The translations under genes and the position numbers were made by a program. A stretch of 64,000 nucleotides of DNA from Ignavibacteriaceae bacterium (GTDB taxonomy: Bacteria > Bacteroidota > Ignavibacteria > Ignavibacteriales > Ignavibacteriaceae), in contig JALNZG010000014.1 in NCBI GenBank assembly GCA_023229425.1, forward strand, positions 9,575 to 73,574, in the 5' to 3' direction. How positions within the stretch are numbered: the stretch's first letter is position 1; every line of letters begins with the position of its first letter. Positions 50,464 through 59,797 of the stretch are shown piece by piece. The notes under the pieces were generated by a model. It ran no database searches. It was not told the DNA's origin and worked only from the letters and a program-made list of their open reading frames with translations.

Positions 50464-53031
50464 ATGAAATATTTTGATCTAAATAAATTCAGCGGTCTAA
50501 CTCAAAGCGAGGCTAATGAAAAGTTAAGAAAAGACGGATATAATGAACTGCCCTCTTCAAAAAAAAGGGGGCTCTTCACTATTGCTTACGAAGTAGTAAA
50601 GGAACCGATGTTCCTTTTACTTGTTGCTTGCGGCGTACTTTATTTACTATTAGGAGATATTAAGGAAGCTATATTGCTCTTGGGGTTTGTATTTGTGATC
50701 ATGGGAATTACTTTTCTACAAGGGAGAAAGACCGAAAGAGCTATAGAAGCCTTAAAGGATCTATCAAGTCCGCGAGCCTTGGTTATGAGAGACGGAAAAG
50801 AAAAAAGAATTGCCGGAAGAGAAGTTGTAAAGGATGATATCATAATATTAAATGAAGGAGACAGAGTACCTGCCGATGCACTTGTTCTTCAATCAATTAA
50901 TTTGAGTGCTGATGAATCATTGTTGACCGGAGAATCAGTTCCGGTTAGAAAAACTAATACAGAAAGTGAAGACGCTAAATTAATAATTACAAAAACACCG
51001 GGCGGAGATGATCTTCCATTTGTGTATTCAGGTTCTATGATTATTCAGGGTCAAGGTGTTGTTAAAGTAATTGCAATCGGTCAGAATACGGAGATGGGTA
51101 AGATCGGCAAATCACTACGGGATGTAGTAGTAGAGGATACTTTATTAAAAAAGGAAACCGGAATATTAGTTAAGAGAATTGCTATCATTGGAGCTTTTCT
51201 GTGTTTGACTGTTATTCTGGTATTTGGTGTAGTAAGAAATGATTGGATACAAGGATTTCTTGCCGGATTGACTTTAGCTATGGCAATTCTACCGGAAGAA
51301 TTTCCGGTAGTACTTACTATTTTTCTTGCATTAGGCGCTTGGAGAATGTCAAAGCGAAATGTGCTTACAAGGCACATTCCGGTTATTGAAACCCTTGGGG
51401 CCACAACTGTTCTGTGTGTAGATAAGACAGGAACTCTTACTTTAAACCAGATGGGAATAGCTAAGATCTATGCTAATAATATGTTCTTGGATTCAAACCA
51501 AATTGAGAAAAATCCCATCCCCGAGAGTTTTCATGGAATAATTGAATATGGGATTTTAGCAAGTAGAAAGGACCCGTTCGATCCAATGGAAAAGGCACTT
51601 AAGAGATTGGGAGAATTAAAATTAAGCGGTACTGAACATCTACATTCTGATTGGGAATTAGTGGAGGAATATCCTTTGTCAAAGCAATTGCTCGCTATGA
51701 CTAATGTTTGGAAATCAATCAGTAAAAATCAATTGACCATGTCTGCAAAGGGGGCTCCGGAAGCAATCATTGATTTATGCCATTTAGATGATCTTGAGAA
51801 AGAAAAACTTTTAGCGGTTGTGGAAAAAATGAGTGGCGAAGGGCTTAGAGTTCTTGGTGTGTCTAATGCAACTTTTGACATGAAAGAATTACCGGAAAAT
51901 CAGCATGATTTTGATTTTGATTTCATTGGATTCATTGGTTTTGCAGATCCTGTTCGTCCTACTGTATCAGTAGCAATTAAGGAATGTTATAATGCGGGGA
52001 TCAGGGTAATAATGATAACCGGGGATCATCCGGGAACCGCAAAAAACATCGCTGCACAAATTGGATTAAAAAATTCCGATAACTTCATTATCGGGCAGGA
52101 ATTGAACGAGATAAGCGACAGCATGCTAATTGAAAAGATTAAGGACATTAATATTTTTTGTAGGGTTGCACCCGAGCATAAGCTTAAAATTGTAAATGCC
52201 TTAAAAGCTAATGGAGAAATTGTTTCAATGACTGGAGATGGAGTAAACGATGCCCCTGCTCTCAAATCTGCAAATATTGGAATAGCAATGGGAGGAAGAG
52301 GAACAGATGTTGCCCGTGAATCTGCTTCGTTGGTTCTGCTGGATGACGATTTTTCTTCTATTATCGGTGCTGTAAAAATGGGGAGAAGAATTTATGATAA
52401 TTTGAAAAAGGCTATGACGTATATTATCTCTATACACGTCCCTATAGCGGGATTATCATTACTTCCGCTTATATTTAATAAAGAATTGATCTTATTCCCG
52501 ATTCATATAGTTTTTCTTCAATTGATTATTGATCCTGCATGCGCGATGGTTTTTGAAGCTGAAAAAGAAGAAGTCGGTTTACTAAGTAAGCCTCCACGAA
52601 ATATTAAAGAACCTTTATTCGGGAAAAGAAATTTATTAATCAGTTTATCTCAAGGTATGGCAGTTTTATTTTCTGTTTCGGTAGTTTATTTTATTGCATT
52701 AGAAAACGGAAAAGGAGCTGGGGAGGTAAGAGCGTTATCTTTCACAACATTAATTCTTGCAAATCTTGGTTTAATTTTATCGAACAGATCGTGGAAAGAT
52801 GAGATTTTCACAATTTTAAGAAAGAAGAATACGGCATTCTATTGGATAGCATTCGGTGCAATTACTTTTCTCGGTATAATATTATACGTTCCTGAAGTAA
52901 CCGCTCTTTTCCGCTTTAACTATTTACATATTGAAGATTTGATGATCTGCTTTTTAGCGGCTCTTTTTTGTATAACATGTATTGAATTAATAAAAATTAC
53001 AAACCGACTTATTGAATATTTAAAATATTGA
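50464..53031 (+). CDS. P-type cation-transporting ATPase (P2, Ca2+-like)
   Basis: The 855-residue protein has the P-type motifs: TGES (about residue 156), phosphorylation site DKTGTLT (about 319), KGAPEAI in the nucleotide domain, MITGDHPGTA and MTGDGVNDAPAL (about 589). The N-terminus (GLTQSEANEKLRKDGYNELP) is the cation ATPase N-terminal domain. In membrane helix 4 the ion motif is LPEEFPVVLT, a PEGLP variant common in Bacteroidota homologs. About ten membrane helices. It expels or imports a divalent cation or similar ion with ATP; the ion is not certain. Confidence 0.92.
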   Translation: MKYFDLNKFSGLTQSEANEKLRKDGYNELPSSKKRGLFTIAYEVVKEPMFLLLVACGVLYLLLGDIKEAILLLGFVFVIMGITFLQGRKTERAIEALKDLSSPRALVMRDGKEKRIAGREVVKDDIIILNEGDRVPADALVLQSINLSADESLLTGESVPVRKTNTESEDAKLIITKTPGGDDLPFVYSGSMIIQGQGVVKVIAIGQNTEMGKIGKSLRDVVVEDTLLKKETGILVKRIAIIGAFLCLTVILVFGVVRNDWIQGFLAGLTLAMAILPEEFPVVLTIFLALGAWRMSKRNVLTRHIPVIETLGATTVLCVDKTGTLTLNQMGIAKIYANNMFLDSNQIEKNPIPESFHGIIEYGILASRKDPFDPMEKALKRLGELKLSGTEHLHSDWELVEEYPLSKQLLAMTNVWKSISKNQLTMSAKGAPEAIIDLCHLDDLEKEKLLAVVEKMSGEGLRVLGVSNATFDMKELPENQHDFDFDFIGFIGFADPVRPTVSVAIKECYNAGIRVIMITGDHPGTAKNIAAQIGLKNSDNFIIGQELNEISDSMLIEKIKDINIFCRVAPEHKLKIVNALKANGEIVSMTGDGVNDAPALKSANIGIAMGGRGTDVARESASLVLLDDDFSSIIGAVKMGRRIYDNLKKAMTYIISIHVPIAGLSLLPLIFNKELILFPIHIVFLQLIIDPACAMVFEAEKEEVGLLSKPPRNIKEPLFGKRNLLISLSQGMAVLFSVSVVYFIALENGKGAGEVRALSFTTLILANLGLILSNRSWKDEIFTILRKKNTAFYWIAFGAITFLGIILYVPEVTALFRFNYLHIEDLMICFLAALFCITCIELIKITNRLIEYLKY

Positions 53032-53043
53032 AAGGATGAACCA

Positions 53044-53133
53044 ATGACAAGATTGAAATTCTTGATAGTCTTCAGCATTCTAAATAACTTTCTACTAAAT
53101 GGTTTTCATTATAATAAAAATAATAAGGATTAA
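53044..53133 (+). CDS. 29-codon putative leader or membrane peptide
   Basis: An ATG at 53044 follows GAAAGGATGAACCA, a good ribosome site, and starts a 29-codon frame with a hydrophobic centre (LKFLIVFSILNNFLL). It ends 7 bases before the next gene. It could be a true small protein or a translation coupler. Confidence 0.3.
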   Translation: MTRLKFLIVFSILNNFLLNGFHYNKNNKD

Positions 53134-53140
53134 GCGTCCC

Positions 53141-53488
53141 ATGGCAAAAATTCAAAAATTTGTGTTACCCCTATTAGCATGTGTAACCTTGTTAACCATT
53201 TATATTTTTTATTTCTCATCGGCAAAAGGACTCGGATCATTTAAAGATTATGATCCCTATAGCCATGCTCAGAAAGAAATTGTTGTTAAATTATTGAGTG
53301 AACGAGGAATAGAAAAAATTGAAAATGGACAAAAAACTTTATTTTACGTTGAGGATAGGCAGGGAACTCAATTGCCTATTCAAACAGAAAAAAGTTTACC
53401 CGACGGATTTGAAAATTCGGAAACTATTAAACTTACAGGACATATCTGCGGGGGAAGTTACGAATTAATAAACATAGAAATTGACTGA
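53141..53488 (+). CDS. Single-pass membrane protein, possibly CcmE-like OB-fold
   Basis: The 115-residue protein has an N-terminal membrane helix (FVLPLLACVTLLTIYIFYF). The periplasmic part ends in beta-rich sequence (TLFYVEDRQGTQLPIQ, TIKLTGHICGGSYELINIEI) that resembles the OB-fold of CcmE and similar proteins, but the heme-binding His motif is not evident. The frame opens 14 codons earlier at 53099. An assignment to cytochrome maturation is not supported beyond the fold resemblance. Confidence 0.5.
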   Translation: MAKIQKFVLPLLACVTLLTIYIFYFSSAKGLGSFKDYDPYSHAQKEIVVKLLSERGIEKIENGQKTLFYVEDRQGTQLPIQTEKSLPDGFENSETIKLTGHICGGSYELINIEID

Positions 53489-53695
53489 CCGGATATTCCC
53501 TCACTTAGGGGATTAGCCAAAGAATGAGTTTTTTATGGTGGCAAAAGCTCGTGGCAAATCAAATGAAATTCTGTGAACAAGATTTTGTAAGTTTAAAATA
53601 TGAAGAATAAATTTTAGGATAGTTAACACAATTGATTAAACCATTTAAAGGATGTAATTGTCTATTTATAGTCAAAATTATCTTTAAGGATCAAG

Positions 53696-56127
53696 ATGAC
53701 GTTCGATAAAAAATTTTTACTTGTAACAATACTAACGATTCAGTTTTTTAATTTAGTACTTAAAGCTCAACGGCATGATGAAAACGAAGGTGGTGTTTTA
53801 TCAGGATTTGTATTCGATCAAAAATCATCAAAACCTATAGAATTTGCTACCGTAATAATTCATAATGAGAAAGATAAGAAACAGTTAACGGGGGGCATCA
53901 CTAATGGTTCCGGTCAATTCAAAATAGAAGACTTGCCGGTAGGATCATATTATGTTACGATAAGTTTCATCGGTTTTGAAAAATATCAATCAAAGAATTT
54001 CAATATCAGCGGTGAAGCTAAAATTGATCTTGGTAAAATATATCTGAATACTAAAGATATAGGAATGAAGGATGTTTTAATTCAAGGAGACCGGATTCCA
54101 ATTTCATATCAGATTGACAAAAAGGTAATTAATGTTGGTGAGAATTTTACTTCTATGTCGGGAACCGCCGTTGATGTTCTTGAGAATGTTCCATCGGTAA
54201 CGGTTGATATAGATGGTAATGTAAGTTTAAGGGGAAGCGGAAGTTTTACCGTTTTGATAGACGGGCGACCTACAATAATGGATGCAAACATCGCATTGCA
54301 GCAGATTCCCGCCACTTCAATTGAGAACATTGAAATAATAACTAATCCCTCAGCAAAGTATGATCCCGAAGGAACTGCAGGAATAATAAATGTTGTTCTT
54401 AAAAAAAATTCTAATAACGGATTGAGCGGCATTGCCGGTATAAATGCCGGATTAAAGGATAAATATGGTGCGGAAATATTAACCAACTACAAAAACAATG
54501 AAACTCAACTAAATTTCGGTTTGAATTATAATAAAAGAAATTCGTCCTCAATCGAAAACAGCAATAACTGGACGAATGACGGCAACATCTACTCATATTA
54601 CAATTCTGACGGAAGTTCTTTCCGAAAAAATGAACACTTCGGCGTAAGAGGATCAGTCTCATGGGATTTCGGTGATGAGAAGATTCTTTCTCTCGCCGGA
54701 AAATACAGTGATCGAAAATCTTTTGATAATTCAATCTCTAATTATGCCGAATGGACTTCGGTCAGTTCTTCAAAAAGTTATTTTAATAGTCGAAATGAAG
54801 GAGTCAGGGGTGGAGGAGAATATCAATTAACAGCTTCCTATAATCATCCTTTTAACAACAGCGGACATGAACTTGTCGTAGAATTGGATTATGAAACAGA
54901 AGATGGGAATGATGAAACAACGAATAATCTGTATAATGGTTTGTTGTTGGTAGATGGCAAAAAAGCATCTGAGTCAGGACCGGCAAACGAATTGACATCC
55001 AAAATTGATTATCAATTACCGATCGGAGAAGAATCAAAATTTGAATCCGGCTATCAAGGAGAACTCCAATTATCAAATGAAATAACATTTTTGGAAACCT
55101 ACAATTCTGTTACAAATATTTATGAGAGGGATCCACTTTTTTCAAACGATATAAAATATTATACAAATCAATATGCGCTGTATTCAATTTATTCAAGCAA
55201 GGTTGGAAGTTTTGGGTATAAGATGGGAGTGAGAGGAGAATATACAGGCAGGGAAGTTAAAATTGATACAAAGAATCAAAACTTTTCTTTGACCAATGGG
55301 ATTTGTTTCCTACCGCACATTTTTCATTTGATTTCGGTTCGGGCAATCAAATGATGACAAGTTACACAAGACGAATAAACCGTCCACATGGTTGGGAATT
55401 CGAACCGTTTTTAACATGGATAGATGCGTATAATGTGAGGATCGGCAATCCATCCATATTACCGGAATATATTGATTCGTACGAATTGGGTTTCCAGAAA
55501 ATTATCGGTAACAGTTTAATTTCTCTTGATACATATTACCGGGTAACAAATAATAAGATAGACAGGATAAAATCTTTCTATTCCGATAATGTAACTATTC
55601 AGACACCTCAAAATATCGGAAAAGATTATGCTGTAGGTGCAGAAACTTTTGTCAATTTTGATCCAGTGGATAAATGGACTGTTAATTTAATGGGCAATCT
55701 CTACAACTATAAAATTGCAGGAACATTAAACGGAAGTGATTTCAACAGAAATAGTTTCAATTGGAATATGAGATTTAATAACACAGTAAAATTGAGTTCC
55801 GAGACCATGATACAGTTGAATCCGATGTATAACAGCCCCACGGTGAGCGCACAGGGGAAACGTGAAGGATATGTATCCACCAACTTAGCAGTAAAACAGT
55901 CTTTATTTGATAAACTGCTTACTGCAACTCTGCAGATTAGAGATGTTTTTTCAGCCTCAACTCAAGAATCCGTAAACGAATCATTTGATTTTTACAACTA
56001 CCGTTATTCCAAACGCGAGTCACCGGTTGTGATGCTTAATCTCCGTTTTAACATTAATAACTATAAGAACCATGAAAATGAAAATGGGGATGGAAACGGA
56101 AATATGGATGGGGATAACGGAGAATAA
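53696..56127 (+). pseudogene. TonB-dependent receptor with carboxypeptidase-regulatory domain, frameshifted
   Basis: Two overlapping frames together form one receptor of about 810 residues. The first (53696-55354) has a signal peptide, a carboxypeptidase-regulatory-like domain (LSGFVFDQKSSKPIEFATV), a plug (DVLENVPSVTVDIDGNVSLRG) and half the barrel. It goes out of frame near 55285-55295. The second (from about 55292) continues DQWDLFPTAHFSFDFGSG, QMMTSYTRRINRP and EPFLTWIDAYNVRIGNP, conserved in such receptors. One missing base in CTTTTCTTTGACC would explain this. It may be a real mutation or a sequencing error. Barrel end is followed by an Asn/Asp/Gly-rich tail. Confidence 0.85.
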
Positions 56128-56301
56128 ATTAAAAAACCAATGACAATGAAGTGTTTCGAAGCATTTTTGATTTGTTCATAGAATATTTTGCAACACGAAG
56201 CTATACTAGTCAACAAACGATGATGTCCATAATGGCATGTTATAGCTATTTGAGAATAAGAGACAGGCAGTATCAATCATCAAAAACTATTTTTTAAATT
56301 T

Positions 56302-57102
56302 ATGAAACTACAAGCAATCATTAAAAAAAACTCCAAGAATATTTGGCCGAAATGGTCAATTGCATTCAAGATAATGCCTTTCATAATTTTAGTAGCTCTC
56401 TTAAAGTTTCTTTCTCATAAATTTGGTTTAGAAATTATGGAGTTAAATTCCTTGTTCACGAGTTTAGTAGCGGGGACTATATTCTTGATAGGTTTTCTTA
56501 TTAAAGGAGTATTATCAGATTACAAGGAAAGTGAAAAAATTCCAAGCGATCTTTCAGCATCCATGAGGACATTATTTGATGATACTTACACCGTCTATAA
56601 AGGTAAAAACTCTGATGCAGCCTATAAATTTATAGAATATCAAAGGTCATTTATCTATCTACTGATAGATTGGTTCTACAAAAAAGAAAGAACGCAATTA
56701 ATATTAAAAAAAATTAGTTCGATGAATGATTTTTTTATTGAACTTGATAAAGATGGTGTTCAACCCAATTATATAATAAAAATGAAAAATGAACAGAACA
56801 GCATAAGAAAGATGATTTTAAGAATTGATACAATAAGAGCCACAGAATTTGTCGGTTCAGCTTATGCAATTGTTCAAGCCATGGAGTTTATAATTATACT
56901 TGCTTTAATAATTATAAAAATTGAACCGTTCTACGCATCCCTCTTTTTCACACTACTTGTTACTTTCTTGTTAACCTATATGTTTTTACTAATTAGAGAC
57001 CTTGATAATCCTTTTGATTATTCTGTAAAAGGTGAAAGTGGGACAGAAATTTCATTAAAACCACTCCACGATCTTGAAAGTTCGCTCAAAGATTTTAAAT
57101 AA
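56302..57102 (+). CDS. Integral membrane protein, possibly bestrophin-like
   Basis: The 266-residue protein has two hydrophobic hairpins (residues 25-70 and 190-232) around a helical soluble middle. FTSLVAGTIFLIGFLIKGVLSDYKESEKIP and DLDNPFDYSVKGESG (given here in part) recall bestrophin/DUF4239-type channel proteins, where an NPF-like motif follows the last helix. The match is weak. It is alone on its strand, after the frameshifted receptor. Confidence 0.5.
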   Translation: MKLQAIIKKNSKNIWPKWSIAFKIMPFIILVALLKFLSHKFGLEIMELNSLFTSLVAGTIFLIGFLIKGVLSDYKESEKIPSDLSASMRTLFDDTYTVYKGKNSDAAYKFIEYQRSFIYLLIDWFYKKERTQLILKKISSMNDFFIELDKDGVQPNYIIKMKNEQNSIRKMILRIDTIRATEFVGSAYAIVQAMEFIIILALIIIKIEPFYASLFFTLLVTFLLTYMFLLIRDLDNPFDYSVKGESGTEISLKPLHDLESSLKDFK

Positions 57103-57400
57103 AATCAGATATCTCATCAGTAGCTTTAGAGCTTAGTTAATGATTTATCAGATTTCATTCTTCCGAATTCTCTATTCTAAATATTGACCACTGAAAACTT
57201 TTTTCCCATCTCTTACAACCTTTTTAAACTTATTTTAGTCTAACTAATAAAAATGGAGTTAACGTTTTACGGGATTTATTTCTGCGGAAGAATTTTTAAA
57301 GTATCTCAAAGAAGTGAAGTAGAGGTGAATGAGGGATGTTAGACTATGAGACTTTAAGACTGCGGGACTTTGGGATTTTGAGATGGTGAATGAAAAGATT

Positions 57401-57641
57401 TCCTTAGCTGTAAAAAATGATTTCTTTGTAGGATATGGGTGACTCCTTAATTGTGAAAAATCGCTCCTTAGCAGGATAGGAGTTATTTCTTAGACAGGAA
57501 AAACCATTCCTTAGCGCCGAAAAACTGCTCTTTAGTAAAGAAAAAGCACTCCTTAGCTGCAAAAATCCATTCCTTAGTATCCTTTGTCTCGCTCCTTAGT
57601 TGCGTGAAATCATATCTGAGACCTGTAAAACTGCTCCTTAG
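57401..57641. repeat. 21-bp tandem repeat array 2 (about 12 units)
   Basis: The core is CTCCTTAG, then about five variable bases and AAAAA. CTTAG-like cores stand at 57403, 57425, 57446, 57467, 57489, 57510, 57531, 57552, 57573, 57595, 57616 and 57637: steps of 21, with 22 at two or three places. On minus a 100-codon frame (57483-57785) reads the core as CTA-AGG in one half (FTQLRSS heptads) and AAG-GAG in the other (FAAKECF heptads) because of one such 22-base step. The repeat thus persists across a frame change, so DNA or RNA, rather than protein, may be what is kept. Confidence 0.85.
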
Positions 57642-57699
57642 TTGAGTAAAACTACAGAATAGCACTAAAACAGCGTAAAAAAAGACTTTTATACCGGAA

Positions 57700-57998
57700 C
57701 ACGGGACTGTGGGGCTTCGTGACACTTCGTGAAAAACCTTCGCGTTCCTTCGTGATAGAGTTTTTGTCCTTACACGAAGTTGCACGAAGAAGGCACGAAG
57801 TTACACGAAGAGAACCCGCGAATGAATCCATGATCCATTTTAATATTATGGCGAAGTAATCATTATGTGAAAGCCCTGCAAGGGCATTATAACATAACAT
57901 AGGGCGAAGCCCTATGATGATAAATGAAACTCAAATCAAAAGCCCTGAAAGGGCGCAATAATTTATTGAACTAAAGTATACCCTGACCTTTCAGGGCT
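57700..57998. repeat. Short palindromic repeats (CACGAAG and AGCCCTGAAAGGGC types)
   Basis: 57700-57815 has several copies of TACACGAAG/CTTCGTG. 57872-57998 holds AGCCCTGCAAGGGC, TAGGGCGAAGCCCTA, AGCCCTGAAAGGGC and its inverse CCTTTCAGGGCT. These palindromes look like dispersed repeats; the wider stretch 57103-58220 has no supportable gene. Confidence 0.65.
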
Positions 57999-58223
57999 AT
58001 GTGTTTGCGGAATGATCCTTAAGATAAACAACGCAATAGTTTTATGATGACCGTATAAAATGTTTTCACACAATTAACCGTAGAACCAAAAATATTAATT
58101 GACATTTATTTATTAAAGTTGTAAGATTACAATGGTACTTTGAGAAAGTGGGAATACGGGGTCTTAACTCTTGAACTTACTTTCTAAATTTATTTCGCAT
58201 CAGATTTTATAACCTATTTTCTT

Positions 58224-58254
58224 TTTGCGAAAAAAGACTTTAGATTTATTTTTG
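58224..58254 (+). promoter_or_regulatory. Bacteroidota-type promoter of the second proline-tail gene
   Basis: TTTG (58224-58227) and TATTTTTG (58247-58254) match the -33/-7 consensus with a 19-base spacer. The predicted transcript starts near 58260, about 38 bases before the ATG. Confidence 0.6.
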
Positions 58255-58297
58255 TTTTGTTAACAACAATCATATAAAACAATAAAGGAGCATGAAG

Positions 58298-58999
58298 ATG
58301 AAAGTCGAGATCAAAAAACTACCGGTAAGTAGAAAAATTTTACTGGAAGAGGCGAACAACAGTTACTCAAATCTTGCGGATAAACCGGAGCTTGCCGCAC
58401 AGGGAATAACGGAGGCATATAAGGCGGGTTTTAAGTCCGATATTTTAGCCGCCGAGAATTTCAAATCAGACAAGGAAATTAAAAAAGAAAAAGCCGCACT
58501 GACGGTTTTGGTTAAAGCAAAACTAAAAGATTGTCATAAGTGGTTAAAGAAGGGGGAAAATTTTCTTGAACTTACCTTTAAACAAAAGTCACCTCAAACA
58601 GCAGAATACCCCGATTATCAAGGCGCAAAGAACAATGACATCCTAACCATAGATGCGATGTCTTCCGCGGGAAATGTATTAACCAAATATGCAACGGAAG
58701 TAACAGCAAAGGGAATGTCCGCAATTTTTGTAACCGAAGGCGCAACTTTAAAAGATGATTTAAAAGCGTTGGGTTTGCAGATTGGTTCCGCAGAGGATGA
58801 TTTTGAACAATACACCATTGAGAGAAATCTTGCATTAGTTAAAGTGTATGATGAAATAAATGAAATTAACCGTGCGGGAAGACTTGTTTTTGAAAAAGAC
58901 CCGGCGAAGTTAAAATCGTTTGAGTCTCCCTGGTTCAAGAATGGTGGAGGGAATGAGGAGGCGCCTCCCGTAGAACCGATAGTGCCACCGGTGAGCTAG
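58298..58999 (+). CDS. Helical protein with Pro-rich tail, second example
   Basis: The 233-residue protein is helical and Lys/Ala/Glu-rich (SDKEIKKEKAALTVLVKAKLKD in part, FLELTFKQKSPQTAEYPDYQGAK in part). It ends KNGGGNEEAPPVEPIVPPVS, a Gly stretch and proline tail like that of the gene at 47736. AGGAG precedes the second ATG (58298) at proper distance; the ATG at 58292 is too close. It has its own promoter. A 21-base array lies about 650 bases upstream. No family recognised; cytoplasmic by lack of a signal. Confidence 0.7.
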   Translation: MKVEIKKLPVSRKILLEEANNSYSNLADKPELAAQGITEAYKAGFKSDILAAENFKSDKEIKKEKAALTVLVKAKLKDCHKWLKKGENFLELTFKQKSPQTAEYPDYQGAKNNDILTIDAMSSAGNVLTKYATEVTAKGMSAIFVTEGATLKDDLKALGLQIGSAEDDFEQYTIERNLALVKVYDEINEINRAGRLVFEKDPAKLKSFESPWFKNGGGNEEAPPVEPIVPPVS

Positions 59000-59566
59000 T
59001 GGAAAGTAAAAAGTAAAAAGTGGAAATCAGAATTAAGAAGTCAGAAGTAAAAACCTAAAACTGATAACTGATTCGCCGCGGCGAACAGGTAACTTATTTG
59101 AGGATGATGAATAAGCTGATGCAGAGTTGTTTAACATTCTTGGATAAATGGATGAGTTCTAAAATGAATTAGAAAAAATTTAAACCTCCGAGGTACGCAT
59201 AGGGCGTACCTCGGAGGTTTGAGCGACTGAAAAAAAAATTACAAATAACAGAAAGATTTTTATCGGTTATTAAGTTCTTAAATAATTATTAACAACGTAG
59301 CTATTGCTTGTTCTGAATCGAAAACTGGAAATTTTCAATATACAAGAGCATACAAAGAAGCTGCGTCCAGAGATGGACGCATTTTCTTATGTCTTTGTAT
59401 ATAGGTATTCCAGTACCCCGGTTCAGGACATAATGAAAGTTGCGTCCTTTTTTTGTTTTAAAAATTAATGTTACGCAAAATTTATATTCAAGTTTTCTTA
59501 AACAACCTTGTGAAACTTGACAACGACTCAAAGAAGCGTGGCTATGGAAAACATAATTTTTCATAA
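59000..59566. other. Gap with perfect inverted repeats and possible terminators
   Basis: No gene is supported. The stretch begins with AAAGTAAAAAGT repeats, then a 17-pair inverted repeat (59182-59220). Further on TGCGTCC-AGAGAT-GGACGCA followed by TTTTCTT (about 59363-59389) looks like a plus-strand terminator, and another TGCGTCC with a T run occurs at about 59440. Confidence 0.55.
59182..59220. repeat. Perfect 17-bp inverted repeat
   Basis: AAACCTCCGAGGTACGC and GCGTACCTCGGAGGTTT are exact reverse complements with a 5-base loop (ATAGG). No T run follows, so it is more likely a dispersed palindromic repeat than a terminator. Confidence 0.85.
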
Positions 59567-59770
59567 GATGAGCCGCGTGAAAGTAGAGACTTGCCATCTC
59601 GTGAAATAAATTTAGAAGATCAATTCATTATTGCAAGAACATCAAAACGGCTTGTTGTGCTTGCGGTTGACTCGGTTGCAGGTGTTTATGAACTTGAGCG
59701 CCATCAAGTTGTAGATGCTGAGGAAGTATTCCTCATATTAGGAAAATTCTTGAATAATAACACTGATTAG
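59567..59770 (+). pseudogene. Remnant of a CheW-like chemotaxis coupling gene
   Basis: In one frame (open from 59567 to the stop at 59770) the sequence reads LPSREINLEDQFIIARTS, then KRLVVLAVDSVAGVYELERH and VVDAEEVF, the middle of CheW. There is no start codon or N-terminal third, and after EEVF the chain jumps to LILGKFLNNNTD, so a piece of the C-terminal part is deleted too. It is a decayed fragment. It directly precedes a two-component gene pair. Confidence 0.72.
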
Positions 59771-59797
59771 TTTATAAATTGCATGGAAGGACTGTTT

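Noticed and set aside
59301..59597. Minus-strand 98-codon frame
   Set aside because: It runs through terminator-like inverted repeats and across the CheW remnant on the opposite strand.
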